NCBI GenBank assembly: GCA_024579835.1
Contig: CP102060.1
Coordinates: forward strand, 2,579,558 to 2,643,557
Direction: 5' to 3'
DNA length: 64,000 nt
Source: Clostridiaceae bacterium HFYG-1003
GTDB taxonomy: Bacteria; Bacillota; Clostridia; Clostridiales; Clostridiaceae
The position numbers and the translations under genes are program-made. Every line of letters starts with the position of its first letter. Position 1 is the first letter of the stretch. Of the stretch, positions 1 to 8,923 are shown in pieces. The notes below the pieces were generated by a model. That model ran no database searches. It saw only the letters and a program-made list of their open reading frames with translations, and was not told the origin of the DNA.

Positions 1-710
1 TTTTGTCCGTAAAACTTTAATCTTGTTACAACCTTGGTATTGACGTTCTCCACAGTGATATACTCGATCGTTGGATCAAGCAGGGAGATAATCTCTGTAG
101 GAACGGATCCTCCTTCTGGAAGGAACAGGTTAAAGTTTGTAAACGCGGCCAGATCCACAAACATCCTCTTATTCTGAATCTGTTTATTAACGGCGATCAT
201 GATACTGACATCGTCCGGAAGGTACTCATCAGAATTATCACGAATTCGTACAGGTCGAATCTCATCAAAACTCAGTAAGTTTGTCTTATTAACTTTACTA
301 GTAACAGATTTGACCCATAATTTCTCCGAAAGAATCTGAACAGCAGGGGTCCCATCCGGTTTTTTTGTTCTAATAATCTCGCTGTTGAGGTGATAAAGTC
401 TCTCTGTAGCAAAAAAATCAACATCAAATACGGTCTTCGTGTTCTCACCCAGAATCTGCGGAATAAACTCTGCATTCAACGGGGCCGCATCCAACAGCAA
501 CCTTGTGAAAGAAACAACCTTTAAAGCAGTTGTTTTTCCAGATGCATTAATTCCAATGAACGCTTCCGCAGTATTCACATAAATGTTTCCAAATAGGTTG
601 AATACTGAGTTTAAGTGATTGGTCTGTACTCTCTGAACAGCATAAAACGATACATCAAACGGAGCTTTATATAAAGGAAGCCCATCTACTTTTATTCTCA
701 ATATCTTCAT
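1..710 (-). CDS. AAA-family ATPase, N-terminal part (truncated by window edge)
   Basis: An open frame runs without a stop from the ATG at 710 to the left edge, about 236 codons. A good Shine-Dalgarno (GGAGG followed by TAATTAA) precedes this ATG. The protein opens with an edge strand (MKILRIKVDG) and has a Walker A motif GINASGKTT at about residues 53-61. That order, with a short N-terminal beta segment and then a P-loop, is typical of the SMC/ABC-like AAA ATPases (AAA15/COG1106 group) that occur in defence loci such as Septu, Rlo and abortive infection systems. The Walker B, signature and C-terminal domains lie outside the window, so the subfamily cannot be fixed. Any partner nuclease would be to the left. 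The region is AT-rich compared with the metabolic genes. The ATPase assignment is firm; a defence role is inference. Confidence 0.75.
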   Translation of the reverse strand, partial: MKILRIKVDGLPLYKAPFDVSFYAVQRVQTNHLNSVFNLFGNIYVNTAEAFIGINASGKTTALKVVSFTRLLLDAAPLNAEFIPQILGENTKTVFDVDFFATERLYHLNSEIIRTKKPDGTPAVQILSEKLWVKSVTSKVNKTNLLSFDEIRPVRIRDNSDEYLPDDVSIMIAVNKQIQNKRMFVDLAAFTNFNLFLPEGGSVPTEIISLLDPTIEYITVENVNTKVVTRLKFYGQ

Positions 711-960
711 TTAATTACCTCCATAAAAACGTTATTTCTGTTTTTGTAAGTCTATAATAATAGATTATCTTAACCTCAAGATACTTGCAACGTTTTTTTG
801 TTTTTATCAACCCTCATCAGTTCTTGATACATCTCTTCCAGCATGAACTGCAGTTGAGAAACGATGACAATTCTCCGGATTATATTCAGGAAAAAGCCGA
901 ACTCTACATTTGTCCTTAAGATTCAAATGACTTAAATTTCCATTCCCCCCAAAAACCATA

Positions 961-1045
961 CAAAGAGCTTTGAATTCGTTGTATGATTAACACGAAAACA
1001 AATATTCGTTGATTACCAATACAATTTTCAGATTCCATGACATAT
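961..1045 (+). promoter_or_regulatory. candidate operator region upstream of the flavoprotein gene
   Basis: The 365-base gap between the divergent ATPase gene and the flavoprotein gene shows no convincing ORF. It holds the 13-mer TATTCGTTGATTA at 1003-1015, followed by AATTTTCAGATTC at about 1023-1035. The same 13-mer, inverted, and a closely similar AATTTTCAGAATTC stretch occur upstream of the ABC importer at 16492-16518. An imperfect palindrome TTCGT...ACGAA lies at about 975-995. The sequence similarity is seen directly; a shared regulator is inference. Confidence 0.35.
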
Positions 1046-1075
1046 CTCAGTCTATCTTGATGAGGAGGATGTAAC

Positions 1076-2883
1076 ATGAGACCCCGAAAGTTTGTATCCC
1101 TTTGGCTGGTAGTTCTCTTGTCAATGCTCATTCTATCTGCATGCAACTCTCCGGCAACGAATACCACATCTGTCTCCAGCACCTCGGCTCAAACGACAGT
1201 GACTCCCGTGACGCTTCCTCCGGAAACCAAACCGACAACCTCGCCTACCACCAAACATGCCGGTATGTCGCCGGGTACTTACCTCGGACTGGGCAATGGT
1301 AGAAACGGTGCAATTGTCGTGAAAGTACAGGTAAGTGAGAACAGTCTCGATTCGATTGATGTTGTCAGTTCTCAAGAAACCTGGAATACCGGTTCCATAC
1401 CAATCTCTGTTTATCCGGATCAAATCCTGAAAACTCAGTCGCTTGATGTTGATCTCATCAGCGGTGCTACCATCTCCAGCCTCGCTCTGTTGAATGCAGT
1501 CAAAGACGCCATCTCCCAAGCTGGCGGTGATCCCGCAAAATTCACCGGAAAGATTCCCGCACCACCAGCTCCTCAGAATGCATAAACTGATGTGGTCGTA
1601 GTTGGTGCCGGCGGTGCTGGTATGACTGCCGCGATTCATGCAGCAAAAGCCGGAAAACGTGTCATCCTTCTGGAAAAACTGGATATTGTTGGGGGAACTT
1701 GGAACTATTCGATTGAAGGATTCGGAGCAGTCGGTGACAAAACTCACACCGGATTAGGAAGCGATATCACTGCCGGTGCCCTGGCAGAAACGTTGACTAC
1801 CGGAAATCCCAAGGGTGTACTGCTGAAGCCTTCAAGATTTTGGCCGAGAACAATGGGGCAGCCGCAGACTGGCTGCGCAGCATCGGTGCGCCCATGACGG
1901 TAGCTGCTGGTCAAACCAGTGTGGCAACATCCCGTGAAACCGGAGAATTAGGGGTTGCTATCATTTCCGCTTTAAAGCATGAGTGCGAAAAACTTGATGT
2001 TGATATCCGAACCGGAAGCAAAGCCACTGAACTGGTCATGCAGGATGGCCGGATCTCCGGAGTAAAGGTTTCTGCAAAAAGTGGAGATTACACCATTGAA
2101 GCAAGGGCTGTGATTCTTGCCACCGGTGGATTCGCCGCAAATAATGATTTAGTTTCAAAGCATTATCCCGCATTGAAAGGCTATTCGAGCTCCGCTTCAG
2201 TCGGTGCAACCGGCGACGGACACATCATGGCTGAAAAAATTGGGGCCGCTTTAGACAATATGGATTACATCCGTGTGAACTTCACTTACACCACCGCGGA
2301 CAAAGGCTACTTCTACTATATGGGATCCCTCTTTAATACCGGAGCCATCTTCGTGAATAACGAAGGCAAGCGATTTGTAAGCGACCAGGGAGCCTATGGC
2401 GTTGGACTTAAAGTTGTTGAACAAGGCGGCAAAGGTTGGGCCATCTTTGATCAGTCCATTGTCAGCGCGATTTCAGATGTTCGCAAATACAATGAACTGG
2501 GATTGTTCACTTCTGCTGATACCATCGAGGAATTAGCAGCCAAGATTGGGGTCAATGAGCAGAACCTGAAAGATACGATCGAAAAATACAAAGGTTATGT
2601 CGCCAATGGAAAAGATGAAGAATTCAATCGTCCGATGCTGAACATGACCTTTGATGAACCTCCCTTCTATGCCTGCCCCATGACAGCCAGAGTTCAGGGT
2701 ACCTTCGGAGGAATCCAGATCAACACCTCCACTGAAGTATTAAAACCAGACGGAACTCCAATTCCTGGTCTCTTTGCTGCCGGAGAATGTGCCAATGACG
2801 GCACCTGGGGTGCCAATCCCGCAGCTGTTAATATTGTTTACGGTAAAATCGCAGGAGAAAACGCCGCTGCTTATCTGAAATAA
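1076..2883 (+). pseudogene. FMN-binding/FAD-dependent fumarate/urocanate-reductase-like lipoprotein, disrupted
   Basis: The gene encodes a lipoprotein signal with lipobox LSAC (about residues 20-23), a low-complexity Thr/Ser linker, an FMN-binding domain (SGATISS near residue 128, the usual site of covalent FMN attachment) and then a FAD-binding reductase domain starting at VVVVGAGGAGM. The C-terminal part keeps the family ending, with a GGIQIN strand, AAGE and a GANPAAVNIVYG stretch. Such proteins are extracytoplasmic reductases of fumarate-like acceptors. Two lesions break the frame. One is an in-frame TAA at 1583-1585, exactly between the FMN and FAD domains. The other is a one-base loss at about 1811-1816, after which the frame continues to 2883. 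Translation of three pieces is possible from 1076, 1592 (GTG) and 1840, but the FAD domain would be split, so I call it a pseudogene. Sequencing error remains possible for the frameshift. A start at 1076 is supported by GAGGAGGATGTAAC just before it. Confidence 0.82.
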
Positions 2884-2944
2884 GCAGACGAACCACTCTC
2901 AGTTCATTTCAATAGGCTAATTCAAGTCTGCAAGCAATGCAACT

Positions 2945-2986
2945 GGGGTAGTTAAGTCTTTCCATAGACTTAACTACCCCGGTTTT
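2945..2986 (+). terminator. rho-independent terminator after flavoprotein gene
   Basis: A perfect 15-bp inverted repeat (2945-2959 with 2966-2980, loop TTCCAT) is followed by GGTTTT on the + strand. It lies 62 bases after the flavoprotein stop and just beyond the end of the convergent Nudix gene, so it may also limit that transcript. Confidence 0.8.
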
Positions 2987-2995
2987 CAATCGTTC

Positions 2996-3394
2996 TTAAT
3001 TTCTTTTCCGCAAAAAACTTTTCAGTTTTTCAACGACTATGATGTCTGCTGGCAGCCAATCGACATCGTCCAATTCCGTTTCTTCAAGCCACCGAGCTTG
3101 AAGATGTTCATTCAATGAGATGTTTCCCTGTTCAATTTCACTAATGTAGCAATGCATTGAAAGTCGAAATGTTGGGTAATCATGCTGCACCGTTCCTAAG
3201 AAATGAACAGGGCGGATCTTTACATTTAGCTCTTCTAGAATTTCACGTATCAAAGCGTCATGTCGATTTTCATCAATTTCGATCTTTCCACCAGGGAATT
3301 CCCAAAAACCCTTAAAATCGCCGTATCCTCTCTGCGTAGCTAAAAAGGATCCATCAGACTCAATGATTGCTGCAACAACTTCTATTTGCTTCAT
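2996..3394 (-). CDS. Nudix hydrolase (MutT / CTP pyrophosphohydrolase type)
   Basis: A 132-residue single-domain Nudix protein. The Nudix box spans about residues 36-59: GGKIEID, E, then REILEEL, with Asn in place of the last conserved Gly. The pattern WEFPGGK just before it matches MutT-like enzymes that hydrolyse (oxidised) nucleoside triphosphates. The start at 3394 has an AGAGGAAAT Shine-Dalgarno. The gene lies 7 bases downstream of the helicase stop on the same strand, so the two are almost certainly one operon and translationally coupled. MutT-type Nudix proteins are frequent neighbours or fusions of PLD-helicase-DUF3427 proteins, so its job may be linked to that module rather than to general nucleotide-pool sanitation. 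The exact substrate cannot be read from sequence. Confidence 0.85.
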   Translation of the reverse strand: MKQIEVVAAIIESDGSFLATQRGYGDFKGFWEFPGGKIEIDENRHDALIREILEELNVKIRPVHFLGTVQHDYPTFRLSMHCYISEIEQGNISLNEHLQARWLEETELDDVDWLPADIIVVEKLKSFLRKRN

Positions 3395-3401
3395 ATTTCC
3401 T

Positions 3402-6338
3402 CTAATTCACAATGTACTCGTAGAGATCCTCACGGACGGGAGTTCCCAGCTGGTAATAAATCTCTACGGCATTTTGATTTGTATTTGGCATAATGATACT
3501 CTCAGTTTGACCCGTGGCGTGAATTCGTCCAAGATAATAAAACTCTTTCGAAGCCTTATCATCCTTGTTTTTTCGAACAAAGAGTTCAACCCGAACGCCC
3601 AATTGATCGGCTGTTAATAGAGTCTTAACATCGTTGGAATCGATGGTCCTTCTGGATTTAGAAAGGGCAATAAGTGAATCTGTGCTTAGGAAGCGGTCCT
3701 CATAATTTATCGAATCAGCGATATCATTTTCTTTTAAGTAGTTAATAAATACTGGGAAGGTCTTTGTTTCTCTATCAAATTTATACCCACCAATATTCTG
3801 TGCAACTTCGGCCTTCTCCCATTCCAGAATGCGACAAACATCCTCATATGTGTACTTTGCATATAAATTAAGCGGGGTATTTTTATAGTAATTCGAGTAC
3901 TCCATTTGATTTCGGAAGAACCCATAATCAATCAACTCTTGAGCCAACCTTCTGAACTCATCGGACTTTAACGCTGTTTCCATCTGATCGGATATTTCAA
4001 TCCGGCCAGTTATTGAATTTTTCTGAAGAAAAATACTCTGCTTGAACGTATCCTTCCCTGTTCCAGCGAAAAACTCACCCGAAAGGTAATTCATTACATT
4101 TCGCTCCGTGTTATTCGTATATGGAAGAGAATATTTACTGACCAGTTGATCTTCCAAAAAATGCATTGGATCCGAAATTCCCTCGAGGATACTCTTCAGA
4201 ACAATCAGCTCATGGATACGCTTTCCTGAGGCCAGTTTTTGAGAAATGAATTCAAGCATATTGATCTGCACCGAATCAAGTCGCTCATGATACTCTGTTT
4301 CGCATTTGATCAGAAAGCCATAATAGGATCGATAAGTTTTATTCTCGAATATTCTTAATACATCAATTGATCCGTGCTCTTCAAAATCCATTAGGGTTGG
4401 GATTCTGCCAAGCTTGAATTTAAGCTGTTGGTAGGCCTGTTTAATAATTTTACTCTCACTAAAGTTAGCAGAGTCTATGGTTTCATATATTCTCTTCTTG
4501 GTTATCTCATCAAAATGGATACTGGAGCTACCCGGAATGACTTTGTTCCCTTCCCGGATGAAGCGGCGAACATTATCCTTGTTATAGCTTCGATCTCCGA
4601 AGAGCGCCATTGGGATTAGATAGTTATTATTATAGTTTCCGATGAAATCAATAATAACAACATATTCTTTGTCTTGATATTTTCGAAGTCCGCGGCCTAA
4701 CTGTTGCACGAAAATAATCGGTGATTGAGTTGGACGAAGCATCACGACTTGATTAATTTCCGGGATATCCACCCCTTCATTAAAGATGTCAACTGTAATA
4801 ATGTAATCTAGATGGTTTTCACCTGCATCTCCTGTCAATCTTTCAATTGCATCCAATCGATCTTCTTGAGAATCATTTCCAGTCAACGCCAACGTTTGAT
4901 ATCCCTTTTTATTTAATTGATCAGAAAGAGCTGTCGCATCTTCCTTGGTACTGCAAAATATTAATCCTTTAACTCGATCCCCGCTAAAGCCAAAATATTC
5001 AAGTTTATCAATGATGTATTGAACACGCTTGTCTTGATCAAGATCCAAAAAATCTCTAAACTCATAGTTGATCTGTGCTTCCGCCTCTTGAAATTCAGTA
5101 ATTCCAAAGTAGTGGAATGGACAAAGCAAGTCCTCCTCGAGAGCTTCCTGAAGGCGGATCTCATGTGCAATGTTATGGTCGAACATCTGATAAATATCGA
5201 AGCCGTCCATGCGTTCAGGGCTCGCTGTCATCCCAAGGTAAAAACGAGGTTTAAAATAGTCCATAATTGTTTGATAGCTGGTAGATCCTGCACGATGAAC
5301 CTCGTCAATCACGATGACATCAAACTCATTCGGATGGAACATAGAATGGATTTCTCTTTTGGCCATCATCTGCATGGTTGAAAAAATAAAGGGTGATTGA
5401 GTATCTTTACTAGAACCAGATATCAGCCCCATCCCAATGTGATCGCCGAATACCCTTTGATAGCTCTCGCGAGCTTGACGAGCTATTTGCTCTCGATGAA
5501 CCAGAAACAACATCCGTTTAGGATTTAAGTCCCGAATGGCAAAAGCTGAAGCAAATGTCTTACCTGTTCCTGTTGCTGAAATAAGTAAAGCCTTCCGCTC
5601 GTTCTCCTGAACTAATTTCTGAATAGACTGGGTAAATTGAACCTGCATCGTGTTTGGTTCAAGTTTGTAATTATCCAAACGAGGAAGCTTGGAGGTGCGG
5701 ACTAAGGCCTTTTGGTCTTGAACCATCCAATACTTCTTTTCATAATCATCGAAAAACTCATCGAAGGGCTTTGCTTGACTCGAGTTCCATAACTTGTGAA
5801 ACTCATCCAGGATGGTTACTGCATACTCTCCATGATTGTTAGATACAATTTTGGTGTTCCACTCTTTATTAATGGTGAGAGCATTCAATGTGATATTGGA
5901 TGATCCAATAATGATTCGAAGTGCGTTTTGCTCTTGATTTTTGAAAATATAACCTTTGGTATGGAATCCTTCTTTATCATTATTTGATAAGTACATCTTA
6001 ATCTCGAGGTTCTTGAAAGCATTGAGTTTTTCTAAGGCTTTGGGATCACTAAAAGTAAGGTAATCAGTGGTCAATATTTTCCCTTTGACCCCTCGCTGTT
6101 CCAATTCTTTCAAAACCAGCAGAAGCGGGGTAATGCCACCCATGGAAATAAAAGCCACACTAATATAGAACTCATCGCACTTGCTGAGTTCTTCCGTTAG
6201 TGCCGTTAACATCTTTTTCCCCTGTTTATAATCGTTAGAAATCAATTGGGGGCGTAGAAAGGGATCTGATGTAATCTCTCGGTTAATAAAAGAGGTGCGG
6301 ATTCCAAATTCAAGTTGGTTAATTAGTTTCTTTTCCAT
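3402..6338 (-). CDS. PLD-nuclease / DEAD-DEAH superfamily 2 helicase / DUF3427-type protein
   Basis: A 978-residue multidomain protein. The N-terminal third is a phospholipase-D-like domain with an HTKGYIF motif at about residues 124-130 and GSSN some 15 residues on, a single HKD half-site. SF2 helicase motifs follow: SATGTGKT (Walker A, about residue 255), IDEVHRAG (motif II as DEVH), GMTASPERMD (motif III) and QQLGRGLRK (motif VI, Arg fingers). The last about 400 residues match the layout of DUF3427 proteins. The family is widespread in accessory regions and is considered a defence or restriction-like DNA helicase-nuclease. Composition is AT-rich compared with the neighbouring 8-oxoguanine deaminase gene, consistent with horizontal acquisition. 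It is the first gene of a two-gene operon with the Nudix hydrolase. Domain calls are strong; a defence role is inference. Confidence 0.88.
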   Translation of the reverse strand: MEKKLINQLEFGIRTSFINREITSDPFLRPQLISNDYKQGKKMLTALTEELSKCDEFYISVAFISMGGITPLLLVLKELEQRGVKGKILTTDYLTFSDPKALEKLNAFKNLEIKMYLSNNDKEGFHTKGYIFKNQEQNALRIIIGSSNITLNALTINKEWNTKIVSNNHGEYAVTILDEFHKLWNSSQAKPFDEFFDDYEKKYWMVQDQKALVRTSKLPRLDNYKLEPNTMQVQFTQSIQKLVQENERKALLISATGTGKTFASAFAIRDLNPKRMLFLVHREQIARQARESYQRVFGDHIGMGLISGSSKDTQSPFIFSTMQMMAKREIHSMFHPNEFDVIVIDEVHRAGSTSYQTIMDYFKPRFYLGMTASPERMDGFDIYQMFDHNIAHEIRLQEALEEDLLCPFHYFGITEFQEAEAQINYEFRDFLDLDQDKRVQYIIDKLEYFGFSGDRVKGLIFCSTKEDATALSDQLNKKGYQTLALTGNDSQEDRLDAIERLTGDAGENHLDYIITVDIFNEGVDIPEINQVVMLRPTQSPIIFVQQLGRGLRKYQDKEYVVIIDFIGNYNNNYLIPMALFGDRSYNKDNVRRFIREGNKVIPGSSSIHFDEITKKRIYETIDSANFSESKIIKQAYQQLKFKLGRIPTLMDFEEHGSIDVLRIFENKTYRSYYGFLIKCETEYHERLDSVQINMLEFISQKLASGKRIHELIVLKSILEGISDPMHFLEDQLVSKYSLPYTNNTERNVMNYLSGEFFAGTGKDTFKQSIFLQKNSITGRIEISDQMETALKSDEFRRLAQELIDYGFFRNQMEYSNYYKNTPLNLYAKYTYEDVCRILEWEKAEVAQNIGGYKFDRETKTFPVFINYLKENDIADSINYEDRFLSTDSLIALSKSRRTIDSNDVKTLLTADQLGVRVELFVRKNKDDKASKEFYYLGRIHATGQTESIIMPNTNQNAVEIYYQLGTPVREDLYEYIVN

Positions 6339-6477
6339 GAGTTACTCCGAACGCTTTAATTCTCCCTCAGTATAACATAGCAAACTGACATTGTTGGCCT
6401 GGCAAGCCAGATCGGTTCTCCAATCAGCGTATCAGGAAGGTTGTAACATTCCCCACCAACCGGATATGAGTGAATCG

Positions 6478-7836
6478 TTAAATCTTACTTCGAAGACTCA
6501 GAGAGTGCTGATGCACCTTTTGAGACAATTCCCGATCATTCACTTCCACCAACGAACCTCCCTTGACCAGAATATTTCCAGCAACGATTGTATAGTCAAC
6601 CGGGCCTTTCAGTCCGACTGTGGCAAGCATCGAGGTCACATCGAAGGTTGCGCCGGCAAGCTCCAGGCGGTCTTCCCGGACGGCAAAGAGATCAGCGGCA
6701 GATCCTACGCTGATCTGGCCGAGTTCCGACCGGCCCAGAAGGCGTGCGCTGCCCCGGGTGGCGATTTTCAGGATATCATAGCCTGAGGGCGCCTGATCGC
6801 CTGAGGTCAATCGGTGAAGGAGGTAGGCGATTCTCATCTCTTCCATCAAACTGGAGCCGTCGTTGCTGGCACTGCCATCCACCGCCAGGCCGACGGGAAT
6901 TCCCAGTTTCAGCATTTCTGGGATTCGTGCTACACCGGAGGATAGTTTCATATTTGAAGCTGGGCAATGGGCCACTCCTGTGCCGGTGTCTGCTAAAAGC
7001 TTCAACTCCTCATCATTGAAGTGGATGCCGTGGGCAAACCAGACATCGGGTCCGATCCAGCCCAGTTCCTGCATGTAAGCCAAAGGCCGGATTCCGAGTT
7101 TTTTCAGCAGATAGGTTTCTTCATCTTTAGTTTCTGCCAGATGGGTATGGAGGCGTACGCCCAGTTTTCTGGCCAGGAGCGCTGATTCTCTCATCAGATC
7201 CGCACTGACACTGAACGGTGAACAGGGTGCCAGAACGACCTGGCGCATGGAGTAGCAGGCTGGATCATGCCAGGTGCGAACTGCCTCTTCGGAATCTCTG
7301 AGGATCGTCTCGAGGGACTGTACGACAGAGTCCGGCGGCAGGCCGCCGTCTTTCTCACTCAGGTCCATGCTGCCGCGGGACACGGTCATTCGCACGCCCA
7401 GGCGCTTTGCTGCCGCAAACTGGGCCGGCAGAAGATCCGGGTGAGCATTGGGGAAAACGTAATGATGATCAAACACGGTGGTGCATCCGTATTTTACCAG
7501 CTCCGCCATCCCTGCCAGAGAACTGTCATAAACGGATTCAGGGGTCAGGTTCTTCCAAATCTGATACAAAGCCCGAAGCCAGTCGAACAGCTCCAGATTC
7601 TGCACCTCCGGGAGATTTCTTGTCAGGATCTGGTAGAGGTGATGATGGGTATTGATCAGTCCGGGGTATACGGCCAGCATGGATCCGTCAATGACCTCAT
7701 CAGCCGGCTCCCCGACCGCTCCAATGGCTGCAATAACCCCGTCCCGGATCAGTACATTGACATGCTCCAGCACGCGATCCTGATCATCACAGGTCACCAG
7801 ATGACGGATATTCCGAATCAATAATGATTTGCTCAT
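6478..7836 (-). CDS. 8-oxoguanine deaminase-like amidohydrolase
   Basis: An amidohydrolase-superfamily metal-dependent deaminase of about 452 residues. The N-terminal metal site is NTHHHLYQ, followed by PEVQNLELFDWL, which is diagnostic of the 8-oxoguanine deaminase / hydroxydechloroatrazine-ethylaminohydrolase branch. Later come HTHLAE (zinc and catalytic acid), FAHGIHF and AVDGSASND (metal-binding Asp). The likely reaction is hydrolytic removal of ammonia from 8-oxoguanine to give urate, a purine salvage or fermentation step. The start at 7836 (MSKSLL) is preferred over an upstream ATG at 7872 because GGGAGG sits 7 bases before it. It appears to be a single-gene unit. No purine riboswitch was recognised upstream. 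Family membership is strong; exact substrate (8-oxoguanine, isoxanthopterin or a triazine) is not proven. Confidence 0.85.
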   Translation of the reverse strand: MSKSLLIRNIRHLVTCDDQDRVLEHVNVLIRDGVIAAIGAVGEPADEVIDGSMLAVYPGLINTHHHLYQILTRNLPEVQNLELFDWLRALYQIWKNLTPESVYDSSLAGMAELVKYGCTTVFDHHYVFPNAHPDLLPAQFAAAKRLGVRMTVSRGSMDLSEKDGGLPPDSVVQSLETILRDSEEAVRTWHDPACYSMRQVVLAPCSPFSVSADLMRESALLARKLGVRLHTHLAETKDEETYLLKKLGIRPLAYMQELGWIGPDVWFAHGIHFNDEELKLLADTGTGVAHCPASNMKLSSGVARIPEMLKLGIPVGLAVDGSASNDGSSLMEEMRIAYLLHRLTSGDQAPSGYDILKIATRGSARLLGRSELGQISVGSAADLFAVREDRLELAGATFDVTSMLATVGLKGPVDYTIVAGNILVKGGSLVEVNDRELSQKVHQHSLSLRSKI

Positions 7837-7984
7837 TTCATTCCCTCCCAGGCCGTTTTTCTCATTATTCACAGATTACGGGAAACACCGACTTTTTGCA
7901 AACGGTTTCTCCTGTATCCGATCTTCGTGTGGATCAATGGATAACCCAACCCTCTCAGAGGAATCAAAATGTCTAAGGGCACAG

Positions 7985-8017
7985 TAAAAGATGGGTCTCC
8001 ATCTCGGGAGACCCATC
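7985..8017 (-). terminator. rho-independent terminator of rhodanese gene
   Basis: An 11-bp perfect stem (7990-8000 with 8007-8017, six-base loop) is followed by CTTTTAC when read on the minus strand. It lies about 110 bases after the rhodanese stop. Confidence 0.7.
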
Positions 8018-8128
8018 CTTTGCGGCTCAGATATGAAACTGTAAGGTAAATCTGCTTCTGTTGGAAATGTCTGAATGGAATTCCGGCTGCAGCCTGTGCC
8101 TGGATGATGAAACATCCAAAAATCGGCT

Positions 8129-8455
8129 TTATCCCAGAGAGCCATTCCAGCGGGCGATGCCGCCTTTGAGATCGTACATCTGCTCAGTCAAGCCGTTCTT
8201 GTTCAGAAAACGATAAGCGAATGCGCTTCTGGAACCGGTCAGGCAGTACAGCAGAACTACTTCCTTCTTCTCTGCGTATTTTTTTAACTCATTGAGGTGC
8301 ACTCCCAGCATGTTCATGGGGATATTCACCGAGTTCTTGATATGCCCTTCATTGTATTCCTGGGGTGAGCGGACATCAATAATATGCGCTCCCTGTGCGG
8401 CCTTCTTCTGAAATTCTTCCTGATCGATTGAAAAACTGTTGCTGAATCCAAACAC
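8129..8455 (-). CDS. rhodanese-like sulfurtransferase
   Basis: A 108-residue single-domain rhodanese. It has IIDVRSPQEYNEGHI (substrate-binding segment) and the active-site loop CLTGSRSA with catalytic Cys at about residue 71, followed by the GGIARW C-terminal motif. Single-domain rhodaneses carry persulfide sulfur between donors and acceptors in the cytoplasm. The start is a GTG at 8455 preceded by AGAGGATG; the nearby ATG at 8462 is out of frame. It is monocistronic, with its own terminator. Partner and sulfur acceptor are unknown. Confidence 0.88.
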   Translation of the reverse strand: MFGFSNSFSIDQEEFQKKAAQGAHIIDVRSPQEYNEGHIKNSVNIPMNMLGVHLNELKKYAEKKEVVLLYCLTGSRSAFAYRFLNKNGLTEQMYDLKGGIARWNGSLG

Positions 8456-8539
8456 TGTACATCATCCTCTTTTCATTTCATTTCGTTGTTAATCACTGTT
8501 ATGGTTTATTCCGGATCCCGGATCCTTTGGACTATGGAT

Positions 8540-8771
8540 CGGTCGTATATATCAAACTTTCCCGATATAGCCTCTCCTTTCTTAATATATCGTATTTTCT
8601 CGATTTATCAAGAGGGTAAGGAAAATATTTTTCAGAACATCGATATATCGGATCCTTAGCCCCTGGAAGACCACCCAATCTATCCAGTGTGTCCTTCCTA
8701 TGGCCTTCCGGTCTCCGGCACGAAGTCAAAGGACGATGAAACATTCCTCTTGGAGGTTTCATCGTCCTTTG
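8540..8771. other. gene-free spacer with repeated ATATCG motifs and a 16-bp perfect hairpin
   Basis: The 468 bases between the rhodanese and coaX (8456-8923) show no gene I can support. At 8550-8660 there are several copies of a short ATATCG/CGATAT motif in an AT-rich stretch that could contain a minus-strand promoter and operator for the rhodanese. At 8727-8771 a perfect 16-bp inverted repeat, CAAAGGACGATGAAAC and its complement, has a 13-base loop. It looks like a bidirectional terminator for coaX on one side, although the T-run is only partial. Confidence 0.5.
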
Positions 8772-8923
8772 GTTATTGGTAAAAACAGATGCCTGGAGCC
8801 CCTCCGCTTGAGCGGTCCGCGCAGCCCGGCTGGCTGGTCGTCTGCTGCACGAGAGGCTGTTCGCTGCGCTGAGGGCTGTTTGCTGTACGGCGGTAGTTTT
8901 TTGATTGCGGGGAGAATATCTAG

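Noticed and set aside
1583-1585. Recoded TAA stop in the flavoprotein gene
   Set aside because: TAA is not used for selenocysteine or pyrrolysine, there is no stimulating structure that I see, and a second frameshift downstream supports simple decay.
7876-8145. 89-codon minus ORF between rhodanese and deaminase
   Set aside because: It runs through the rhodanese terminator, has no Shine-Dalgarno and no recognisable sequence.
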